Positions 1-11,200 of a stretch of 14,094 bases of DNA are shown piece after piece. Position 1 is the first letter of the stretch, and every line of letters starts with the position of its first letter. The position numbers and the translations under genes are program-made. The notes beneath the pieces are model-generated. The model was not told the DNA's origin. It saw only the letters and a program-made list of their open reading frames with translations, and searched no databases. The stretch is from assembly GCA_026770575.1 (NCBI GenBank), contig MU657321.1, positions 14,067 through 28,160 on the forward strand. The letters run 5' to 3'. The stretch comes from Pelagophyceae sp. CCMP2097. Taxonomy: Eukaryota; Sar; Pelagophyceae.

Positions 1-1235
1 GTGCCCGCCAAAGCATCGCCGGCCGTGGCGCTGATGCCGCTGCCGTCGCCGCCGCTCGACGAGCCCCCGCGAAGCGAAATGCCGCCGGCCGTCGGGGCAC
101 TGCCTGACCCAAGGATCACCTCGCCGCTAACGCCGTTGGTTGAGGCGTCGGAAGACCCCGAGCCGATGTGCACGTCCTCAGAGACTTCCGTCCCGGTAGG
201 CGTGCTAATTGCGACGCTCCCAGACGTTTGAGCTCCGCTTCCCGACAGGAGAGTAACTGAGCCACCGCTTGCGCCGAAGACGCCGATGTCGCCACCGGTC
301 GCTCCTTGACCAGCAGTCGCACTCGCCATCCCTCCCTGTTGCGACGTCGGCAGACCCGCGGCGGAAACTAAAAGGTCTCCGCCGGGACCGATCGAGGCAG
401 AACCCGCGGCAAGCTGCGCCGCACCACCTGAGGAACCGTATCCGCCCGCAAGCGTAACGGCGCCACCAGCGCCGGAAATAAGTTGCACGCTCGCAGCCGC
501 GAGGCCGCTTTCTGTCGTCGAGCCTGTTTCCAGGCTCACCCAACCACCAGCGTCCCCCAGCGACTCGGCGGGTGCGATGGCGATCGACCCCGAAGAGCAG
601 CTTCCTTCGCCCGTGCTGACGAGGAGCTCGCCGCTGTCGCCGGCAAAGTTGACCTCGGGCGTCGAAATCGAGAATTCGTCGCCTCGTAAGAGGATGTCGC
701 CGCCGGCGTCCGCCGACCCCGAGCCCGCGGACAGCATAAGCTCGCCGCCTTTGACGCCCGACACGGCGCCGAGTACGACGGAGCCGCCGTTGGACGCGCC
801 GCCGCCGGCCGCGACGCGGAGCGAGCCACCTGTCGAGCCGCTGCCCGCAGCCACGACGACGGCGCCGCCGGGCCCGACGCTGCCTCCGACAGCCAAGCGC
901 AGGGCGCCGCCGCCGGCAATGACGTCGAGGCGCCCGCCCGCGGCCACGTCGCCGGCGCCCGTTTCGAAGAGCAGCACGCTCTGCGCTTCGAGGCGGAACG
1001 CGCCGCCCTGCAGGGCGACGCCGCCGGCGTCCCCGGCAGCTGCGCCAGTCCGGAGGGCTAAAGTGCCCGCGGCGCCTCGCGGCGCGGCGCCGGCCCGGAC
1101 GGCGATGCCGCCCGACGCAAAGTCGGCGGCGCCCGTGACGAACTCGACGGCGCCCGAGGCCGCGCCCGCGTCCGAGGCGAGGCGAAGCGACGACGTCTCG
1201 CCAGCATCGCCCGGGAGGACGGCGTAGCGCCGCGA
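1..1235 (-). repeat. Second repeat array downstream of the S74 domain (continues off the edge)
   Basis: Roughly the last 410 residues in the window return to the same repeat style as the main shaft (for example SGAVEFVTGAADFAS, GGIAVRAGAAPRGAA), then become less regular, with serine and glutamine more common toward base 1. Codon choice is also less extreme in the last 500 bases, with more A/T in third positions. If the S74 domain cuts itself, this array would belong to the released C-terminal fragment. The frame is open at base 1, so length and ending are unknown. Confidence 0.75.
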
Positions 1236-2224
1236 CTGCGCGTGGATGCCGGAGATGACGTCAATGGCCAGCTCCATCTTGTTGACCTGGTAGAAATTGT
1301 CGAGCTCAAAGTTCTTCTCCGGGATGGTGTACTTGGCCAGGATCTTGATACGCTCGGGGAAGATTTGGTTGAGCTCCTGCGCGATCACGCCGCGGACGCG
1401 CCGGGCGCCGTGCGGCCGCACCGCGTACCACGTGTCTGTGTACGTGTAGTCCTGAAAGTGGACCTCGAGGAGGCGGTCGAAGACGTCGTCGTCGTCGACG
1501 AGCGTGATGCCGCGCTTGATGCGGCGGTCCGACGAGTAGTCGATCGTCGTGGCCTGGATGCCGCCCGTGAAGGAGAGCAGCTTGGCCCCGCGGTCGACCG
1601 TGTCGAAGGATAGCGTCGTCAGGTTGCGCGTCTCGCCGGCGACTGTCGTGCTCGTGTTCGACACGTCCTCTTTGCTGCCGGCGCCGGTGGCGCCGCCGTC
1701 AAAGACGATGAGCTTGGACACGTCGGCGAGGCCACGGTCGTAGCGCAGCCGCACGTCGTATGTCGCATCCATCGAGCAGCCGAAGCCGATCGTCGTCGGG
1801 TTCGCGCCGACGCGCGTACCGACGAGCGCGATGCGGCCGCCCCCGCCGCCGACGATGTCGACGCCGCCGGCGTCCGCGACCTCCATGTACGGGCCGTCGT
1901 CTCCCGACGCCAGCCTCGCTGTCGCGCCCGACGACGTCCCTGCGCCCGCATTCATCAGCACTGAGCCGCCGACGGAGCCGGCCGCGCCCCCCGGCGCGAG
2001 GACCGAGCCGGCGAGGCTGACGGCGCCGCCGCCTAGCACGACGTCGCCGGGCGCGCCGACGACGCCGGTCGTCGCGGCTGTCGAAATGGCGATGGCACCC
2101 GACGCTGTCGCGCCGGCGCCCGTATCCAGCGACATGGACCCGCTGCCTCCGCTCGCGGCGTCGTCGGCGGTCGTCAGCGAGATGGCGCCCGACGCGCCCG
2201 CCGACACACCCGAGGCCACCGTCA

Positions 2225-2255
<31 letters not shown>

Positions 2256-5200
2256 CTCGACGGTGATCGAGCCACCTGCGCCGCCAGCGGCGGCGCCGGC
2301 CGCCAGCGCCACGTCGCCGGCGGCCGTCGCGCTGCGGCCCGTCGACAGCGTGACCGCGCCACTGCCCGCTATCGTATCGCCCGCCGACAATTCGATGGCG
2401 CCGCTGGCTGCGTTTGTCGCCGCCGCCGTCGCCGTCGCCAGCGAGACGGCACCACTGCCCGAGTCGGCCGACGAAGCCGTCGCGAGCTCGACAGAGCCGC
2501 CAGTCTCGTCGCTGCCGCCGGCGCTCAACGCCAGCGCCGCGCCGGCCGCCGCGTCCGACGCGCCCGCCGCCACCGCGATGGCCCCGCCCGCGCCGCCGAC
2601 GGCGCCGCCGCTTAGCGCAGAAATCGCCCCCGAGGCGCCCGCGGACACCGCGCCCGTCTCGAGGCTTAGCGCGCCCGTCGACGGCCCGGCGCCTGACGAA
2701 ATGGAAAGCGCACCGCCTGCCCCGTCACCCGTCTCGACGATAACGGCGCCGCCGGACGCCACTCCCGTGCCGCCGCCGAGGCTCAGCGCCCCGCCGTCGG
2801 CGGAGGCGCTCGCGCTGGCGGTCATCTCCACGCCGCCGGCGCTGCAGCCGACGGCCGCGCTTCCCCCGGCGAGGACGTCGACGCCGCCGCCGGCGGTTGC
2901 GCCATCGCCGCCGACGAGGGAAATGGAGCCAGCGGTGCCACCGACCTCGTCGCCCGTCGCCAGCGTGACGGCGCCGGTGCCGCCCTTGTCGCCCGCCGCG
3001 CCGGCCACACCCTTGGAGGCGCCCGTTTTGATGGAGAGCGCGCCGCTGTCCGTCGCGCCGTCGCCCGATGCGATGAATATGCATCCTGAAGACGCCGCCA
3101 GCGAAGTGCCCGACGTCAGCGTGACCTGACCCCCCGTCGCGAGAGCGGCGTCCGCGAGAGACGAGCCGCCCGCGGCGAGCGTGATGGCGCCGCCGGCGCC
3201 GCTCGCGCTGGCGCCGATCTTGATTTTGATGCCGCCGACGGTGCCGAGCGCCGTGGCGTTGCCGCTCTGCAGCACGAGCGTGCCCGCTGTCGCGCCAGCG
3301 GCAGTGGCGTCGCCTGTCGTGACGTTGATCGAGCCGGAGGAGCCCAACTCGCCCTGGGCGTCGGGCGTCGAGGCGGTCACGCCGCCCGTCCTGGCCAAAA
3401 ACGTGTCGGGGGGCGCCTCGACCCAGCCCGTGATGACTTCGACGGCACCGCTCGTGGCGAGCGAGGTGCCGCCGAGCACGACGATGTCGCCGCCGACCTC
3501 GGTGCCGACGGGGTCGACAGTGACGTTCGACGCCCCCGCGGTGAGCTTGATCGACGCGCCGCCGTAGCCGGCGCCACCGCTCGCGCCGATGCCGACAGCG
3601 AGGCGAATCCGCCCGGCGGTGCCAAACGGCGCGCTGCCCGTGGCGAGGCTGAAGCTGCCCGAGTCGGAGCCCATGTCGACCACCCAGACACCTGCCGCCG
3701 TCACAAAGTCGATGCAGCCCGAGGCGTGCCTCCCGGAGGAACACCCGGCGCAGGCGCCCGACGTCAGCACGACGCCGCCGCCCGCGCCCTGCGCGGAGGA
3801 GCGGCCGCCCGCGCTTATCGACACGTTGGCGCCGCCCGACATCGACGAGACGCCAGCGATGAACGCGACGCCGCCCGCCGTCGACGTCGACGCGCCCGTG
3901 CCGAGGGTGATGCTACCCGTGTCCGCGCCAGTCGATGCGCCCGTTGAAACGACGACGCCGCCCGCGGCGCCCGTCGTCGCGTCGGCCGATGCCACTTCCA
4001 TGCCCGCGGCGTTGCCCGACGTCGTGTAGACATCACCGCCCGCACCGATGAAGGACGTCGCGCCGGACGCGAGCGTGATGGCGCCGCCATCCAGCGTACC
4101 TGCGCCGGCCACGAGCGACACAACGCCGCCGCCGCCGCCCCGCGACGCGCCGGCCTCCAGCGCGACGATGCCGCCCGCTTTGACCGTCGAGAGGCCCGCG
4201 GCGACGGCGACGAGGCCCGCGTTGGCTTTGGCGCTAGCGCCCGAGACGATGCGGATCGAGCCCGACGCGCAGCCGCCGGCAGCTGTCGATGCGCCCGTCT
4301 TGAGATTGATCGAACCCGAGTTCCACGCCGCGCCCGGCACGGCGGCCGCGCCCGTCTGGAGCGCGATGAGCCCGGACGCGCGACTGTCCGCCGTCGACAC
4401 TTTCACCAGGACGTTGGAGCCTGTCGAAGGCGCGCCCGTGAGGGCCTTGATCGACACCGAACCGCCGGCGCCGTCCTTAGAGTCGCCGCCGTCGAGTTCG
4501 ACGGCCGCGGCGTCGCCGCCGCCCGCCGCCGCCGTGGAGGTGCCGCCCGTCACCGTCACGGTGCCGCCGGCCTGCGTCGTCGAAATGCCGGTGCCGACGA
4601 CGACGTCACCCGACGACGACGGCGTTAACCCGCCGCCGGTCGCCGTGGCGCCCGTCGCCAGCACGAGCTTGCCACTCGCCGCCGCCTGGCTCGAACCCGT
4701 CTCCAGGGCGACGGTGCCCGAGTTCCCCACCGCGCTCGAGCCGGACGTCACGGCGACTTTGCCGCCGCGTGCCGCGACACCCGATTCCAGGGCGCCCCCG
4801 GCGAGCGTGATTGCTGTGCCGCGGCCCGTGGCAGTGGCGCCGACTTGCATCAGCACGTCGCCAGCGCCGAGGCTCGCCTCACTCGTGCCGAGTTTGACCT
4901 TGCCGGACGCGCCGCGCAGCGACGTCCCCGTCCTCAAGAGCAGGTCGCCCGTGTCGGTGAGGTCAGCCTTGCTCGCGGCCCACGCCGTCGACACGTTGAC
5001 ACGCCCGAACAGCACGCCTGCCTTCATCGTGGCGCCAGACGCGATCGAGACGGACCCGCCGGACGTGCACCCATTGGCGGCCTTGACCGCGACGTCGCCG
5101 CCGACCTTGGTCTTCGACTCGCCGCCCGTGACCGTCACCGCGCCGCCCACTGCCGCCGCGCCGGTCGCCTCGCCCGCCGCCACGGCGACAGCACCGCCGG

Positions 5201-8200
5201 CCGTCTCGCCGATGCCAACGGCTACGACGACGTTTCCCGCGGGGCCCGCGATGGCGCGACTCGTGGCAAGCATAATGGACCCGCTCCGGTCGCCCTGCGC
5301 CGTGCCCGTGCCGAATTTCAGCGCGCCGCTCGCGCCCACGGTGCCCGCGTTCTGCGTCCTGATGGTGACGCTGCCGCTCGTCGTCAAGTCTGACAGACCG
5401 GACCTGCACGAGACAGCGCCGCCCGTCATCTGCGCCGCGTCGCCGGCGGCTAAGTTAGTGTCCCTGCCCGCCACGTTCGCCGCGCCGCTCGACGAGCCCA
5501 CCGACAGCATGATCTTGCCGGCGACCTGCCCCGCCGCGCCGGCCTCGAGGATGATGGAACCCGAAGCGCCCTTGGCGGCGCCTGTCGTGAGCCACAGCGA
5601 CCCGCTCGACCCGACGCCGCCCGCATTCGACGACGCGAGAAACACGTCGCCGCTCGACGTCGTGTCGCCCGAGCCGCTCGATAAGGTCAGGGCACCGCCA
5701 GTCGCCGCCATCGCCCTGCCGGCGCGCAAGTCGACGTCGGCGCCGGCGCCGCACTTCGTGGAGCCAACCGCCAACGCGACTTCGCCGCCGCGGCCGTTGC
5801 CAGACCCTCTGCCCGTCTTCAGCGTCAGGTCACCAGAAGCGCCGAACGCGGCGGCGCCCGTCTTCACCGTGACGGCGCCGCTGCTGCCCCTGGTCCAGCC
5901 GGACGTGACGTTCGTCGTCCCGGACGCCAGCGCCGTGGCCGTGGTGCCCGTCTTGATGCTGACACCGCCGCCCATCGCGCACGCCGCCGCGCCGCCCGCG
6001 ATATAAACGCCACCGCCGCCGCCGGCGTTGCCCGACGCCGAGCCCGCCGCGAGCGACAGCGCGCCGCCTTTGGCGCCTTTGGCGTTTACAGAGCCGCCGT
6101 TCCAGGAGACGCCACCGCCACTCACGGCCTGGCCGCCGACCATGCGCACGTTGCCGCCGGACTTGAAGGCGTCGCCGGCGATGCAGGCCACCTCGCCGCC
6201 CTCGAGCAGCTTGGCGTCGCCGGTGCAGACCGAGACCGCGCCCGACTGCGATGCGTCACCGCACCAGCCCGTGGCGAGCTTCACGGCACCCGAAGTTGAT
6301 GCGACACCCGCGGCAGACGCGATGCGAATCGCACCGCTCGTCCCGTCGGGCGCGAAGCCGGTCAGGACCTCGACGGCGCCGCCGCGCTTCGCCGCCGCCT
6401 CGGTGCGGCCCGCGGCGATCTGCACCGAGCCGCCGCCGCCCTTTTTCGACGTGCCGGCCATGAGCTGGATGCAGCCCGCCGCTGTCGCCGCCGTCCCCGT
6501 GCTTAGGCAGAGGCTGCCCGACGACGCCTTTTTGGCGGCGCCCGTCTTGATCGAAACGGGGCCGCTGCCTGTCGCCGCCTTTTGGCCCGCGCCAGAGAAG
6601 AGGCCGACGTCGCCCGAGTAGCCCAGCGTGCTCGCGCCGGACTCCAGCACGACTTCGCCGCCGTCGCCGCCGTCGGCGCCGCCCGCGGTCACGCGCGCGG
6701 CGCCGCCGGCCGTCTTCATCGACCTCCCCGCCGTCAGCTCGACGTCGCCGCCGGCCATGCCGTAGCCCGCCGAGACCGTGAACGCGCCGCCGACCATGCC
6801 CTCGCGGTTTTCGCCGGCGTTGATCTTCACGTCGCCGCCGGCGGACGCGCCCTCGCCAACCCGGAGCTCGACGCCGCCGCACGTGGCCGCAGTCCCCTTG
6901 GCCGTGGCGCCCGACGTGAGGCGGATCGTGCCGGTGACGCCCTTCTTGGCGTCGCCCGTCGTCAGCGAGACTGGGCTGCTGGAGAGGCCCGCGGCGCTGT
7001 TGGCGTCGGGCGTCATCAGTTTGCACGCGCCGGTCCGCGTCGCGCCGACCGCGGCGCCCGTGCGGAACTCGATGAGGCCGCCCGTGCGCTTGCTGCTCTC
7101 GCCGGCCCGGAAGATGACGTCGCCGCCGGTCGTCAACACGGCCGCTGGGCCGACGGCCAGCGTGATGCCGCCGCCGCGCCCGGCCTTAGCGTCGCCCGTT
7201 TCGAGCACCAGGCTGCCCGAGGCGCCCTGGCTCGCCGTGCCTGTCTCCAGCGTGAGCGCGCCGGAAACGCCAGTGCGGCCCGAGTTGGGCGTGCGCATGG
7301 AACCGGCGCCCGACGACGTCCGCTCGCCGAAGCCCGACCGGACGAAGACGGCGCCGCCCGTCGCCGCGAGGTTGTCCTCGCCGAGGATGGCGCCGGCCGC
7401 AACGACGACGGCACCCCCGGCGCCCGAGGCGCCCGTGCCAACCTGCATCATGATGGTGCCGCCCCGGCCGACCGCCGCATTTCCCGTCGAGACGCGGCAA
7501 GCGCCCGAGTTGCCGCGTCGCGAAGCGCCCGTCGCAAACGCGAGCTTGCCGCTTGCGCCCGCAACGCCCGCGTTGGCCGTCTGGATCTTGACCACGCCGC
7601 TCGACGACGCGGCGCCTCTGCCGCTGGAGAGGCAGACGGCACCGCCGCGCCCAGCGCGCGCCGTGCCGGCGGTGAGGCCCACGTCGCCGCTCTGCGCCGG
7701 TACGCCCCCCTCAGTGCTGCCCGACGTGCAGTACATGCCGCCGCCCGCGCCGCCAATCAACGACGTGCCGTCGCCCGCCTTGGCGAGCACGCGGCCGCCC
7801 TCGCCGCCCTCGCCGGAGGTGTGGCCGGCGGCGTAGGAGAGGTCGCCGCCCTGCCCCGCGCCGATGCCGACGCCGACGGAGATGGTGCCACCGCGGCCGC
7901 TCGACGCCGACGGGCCTGTCTCGAACGTTACGGCGCCCGACGTGCCCCTCTTCGAGACGCCCGTGGCGAGCGAAATCTTGCCCGACGCATATTCGGCCGC
8001 CAGCGTGGCGACGGCGACGTTCCCCGACGTGGTCTGCGCGCTGGCGCCCGAGGAGATTGCGATGTTGCCGCCGGGCGACTTTGTATCGGTGTCAGCGCCG
8101 AGGCCCGCCTGCAGCCGGCAGTCGGCGCCGGCGCCCTTGGCCGTGTAGCCCGCCGCAAAGGAGATGCCGCCGCCGCGCGACGTCGACGCGTCGCCCGTCT

Positions 8201-11200
8201 CGAATGACAGCGCGCCAGACGTGCCGGCGCTCGCCGCGCCCGTGCGGATCGCAAACGCGCCGGAGACGCCGGCGGCGCCGGCGTTGGCCGTCGAAAGCGT
8301 GATGGAGCCCGACGTCATCGCCGACGACGCGCCCGTCGCGATGAAGACGTCGCCCCCCGACGCGGCTGTGGCGCGCCCTCCCAAGATGCGGACATCGCCG
8401 CCGACGTCGTTGACGGCGGCGCCGCTCGCTTTGCCGCCGGCGACGCAGACCAGGCCACCGGAGCCGCCATTGACCGCGGTGCTGGAGCCATGCCCGGCGT
8501 TGATCGTGAAAAAGCCGCCCACCTTGGCCTTGGCCGTCGTCTCACCCGCGCGCATGTACACGTTGCCGCCCTTGGCCGAGTCGCCCGAGCCGACGAGGAG
8601 ATCGACGTCGCCGCCGCCGCCGCCGCAGCTAAAGCCGCTGGAGAAGACCATGTCCCCCGTGTCGCCGAGCGTCGAGTCGCCCGTCTCGAGGGAAAGCGAC
8701 CCGGAGACGCCCCTGGGGCCGGCTTCGGCCGTGGCGACGGCGACCAAGCCGCTGCTCGAGGCGGCGCCGTAGCCCGCCTGGAGCAGCAGGTTGCCGCCAG
8801 TCGCCTTGGCGGCCGCGCCGCCGTAGAGGCAGATATCGCCGCCGACGTCCTTGGCCGTGCACAGGCCGCTCGCCTGGCCGCCGCAGAGGAAGATGGCGCC
8901 GCCGCGGCCACCGCCGGCGGCGAACGCGCTCGATCCGCGGCCGGCGACGACGACGACGCTGCCGCCGATGGACTCGCGCGCCTCGGTCTCGCCCGCGAGC
9001 ATGAGCAAATCGCCGCCGTCGCCCGAGTTGCCCGTGCCGACAAAGACCTCGATGTTGCCGCCCGAGCCCCGGTTCGCCGTGCCCGAGATGACGGTGATGG
9101 CGCCCGACTCGCCGTCGGACGTCGTGCCCGTCGTGAAGTGGATCGACCCGGACACGCCCGAAACGCCGGCGTTGACCGTGTCGAGGGAGAAGGTGCCCGA
9201 CGTCGTCGTCCGGGAGAAGCCAGTGCGGACGGTGATCTTGCCGCCCGTGCGGTCGTCGAGTGTTGTACCGGAGACGATGACGACGTCGCCGCCCATGCCC
9301 GAGTCGCCCATGCCGAGCGCGACGTGGAAAAAGCCCGCCTTGCCCTTGTTCGCCGTGCCCGTGCGCACCGTGACGTCGCCGGAGAGGCCGCCGACGCTGT
9401 CCTCGCCCGAGCCCGTCGTGCCCGTGGAGAAGTCCATGTCGCCGGAAACGCCCTCGTCGCCCCCGTTGGCCGTGCTCAGGTCGATGACGCCGCTCGACCG
9501 GCCCTCGCCGTAGCCGGACCGCACGAGGACGGACCCGCCCGTGCCGCAGCGCGCGTAGCCAGCCACGAACTCGACGCGGCCGCCGTCGTCGGCGTCGGCG
9601 CCGCCCTGGCCCGCGCCACCGTAGATCTCGATCAGACCGCCGCGGCCGCCGTTGTCAAACTTGTCGCGGTCCGAACCCTCGCCGGCCGCAACGACAAAGG
9701 CGCCGCCGACGGACGCGACGTCCGTCGACTCACCGGCGGTCAGCGTGACGTTGCCGCCGTTGTTCGAGTCGCCGATGCCGACGTAGAGCCGCACGAAGCC
9801 GCCGGAGCCCTCGCTCGCGTCGCCCGTCTCGAGGTTGATGGCCCCAGAAACGCCCATGGACGACGTCCCCGTCGTCACGGAGATGGGCCCCGAGACGCCG
9901 CGGTCCCCCGCATTGGCCGTCTCGATGAGGGCGGGCCCACTCGACGTCTCCGACGACGCGCCCGAGCTGAGGACGATGTAGCCGCCCGTGCGTTCCGCGT
10001 CCGTGAGGCCAGCGTCGATCTTGACCGCGCCGCCCTCGCCGAGGTTGCCCGTGCCAACGCCGACGGAGATGCTTCCGGCGGCGCCGTTGCCCGCGGCGCC
10101 CGTCGCCAGCAACACGAAGCCGGACACGCCGGCGCTTGACGACCCCGACGAGAGCACAATGGCCCCGGAGACGCCCTCGCCGGCGACGTTGCCCGTGTTG
10201 AGCAGCACCTCGCCCGACGACGTGGCGCCGCCGGGCGCTGACGCAAGGCGGACGTTGCCGCCGCGGCCCTGGTGCGCGGTGCCGCCCGAAACGGCGACCT
10301 CGCCACCTTTATCGCCGACGGCCTCGCCCTGTGCGGCGCCACCGACGACGTCGAGGTAGCCGCCGTCGCCGCCGTCGTTGGCGTGGACGCTCGACCCCGT
10401 GCCTGCCTCGACGCGAAGGTCGCCGCCGGACTTGCCCCACGCCGTCGACCGGCCTCCCGCGACGGAAATGTCGGCGCCGTCGAGCGTCGAGGCGCCGCAG
10501 CCAAACGCTATTCCGCCGGAGGCGCCCTCGCGGGCGTCGCCCGTGGCGAGGCGCACGGCGCCCGACCTGGCGCCGTAGGCGACGCCCGTGGCCAGGCAGA
10601 CGTCGCCGGAGAGCGTCGCCGTTGGCTCCAACGACCCCGCCGTCTCAATCGTCACGGAACCGGCGACCTCACCTCGCGCCGTGTCGCCAGCCAGAATGGA
10701 CACCGAGCCGCCGCGGCCCGTCTGCGTCGACCCGCCCTGGACGAAAACGCCGCCGCCAAAGTCGCGGCCGCCGGCGCCGCGCGCGGCGCCGCCCGCCAGC
10801 AGCACGCCGCCGCCGTCGCCGCCGTCGGCCTTATCGTCGCTCAGACCGGCGCCGCCGACGACGCTCAGCTGGCCGCCCGCCGCGCCCGCGGCTGCCGCCA
10901 CGCCCGAGACGACGGCGACGGCGGCCCCGTCGTCCACGGCCGAGCAGCCCGCCGCGACGCGCACCGCCCCGCCACGTTGGACCGCGGATTCGCCCGTCTG
11001 CACGACGACGGCGCCCGTCGCCCCATACTGCACTGTGCCCGTCTTTAAGCGCAGCTCGCCGCTCTCGCCCGCAGCGACGGCGTCCGCTGTCAAAATGTCG
11101 GAGTCGCCAGACCCCGCAGTTTCCGAAAAGCCGGAGCTGAGCCAGATCGTGCCGCCGCCGCCTTGCTCCGAGTCGCCGCCCCGGATGGAGACCGACGCGC

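Noticed and set aside
2725..3744. 339-codon Arg/His/Gly-rich minus-strand open frame
   Set aside because: It is an out-of-frame reading of the same repeat DNA (triplets starting at mod 3 = 1 rather than 0), with implausible arginine content and no conserved pattern.
4048..6006. 652-codon Pro/Ala-rich open frame on the plus strand
   Set aside because: It is the antisense shadow of the giant gene: GGC, GCC and GTC codons leave the opposite strand nearly stop-free. It has no domain, and similar frames recur along the whole array in the same plus-strand register.
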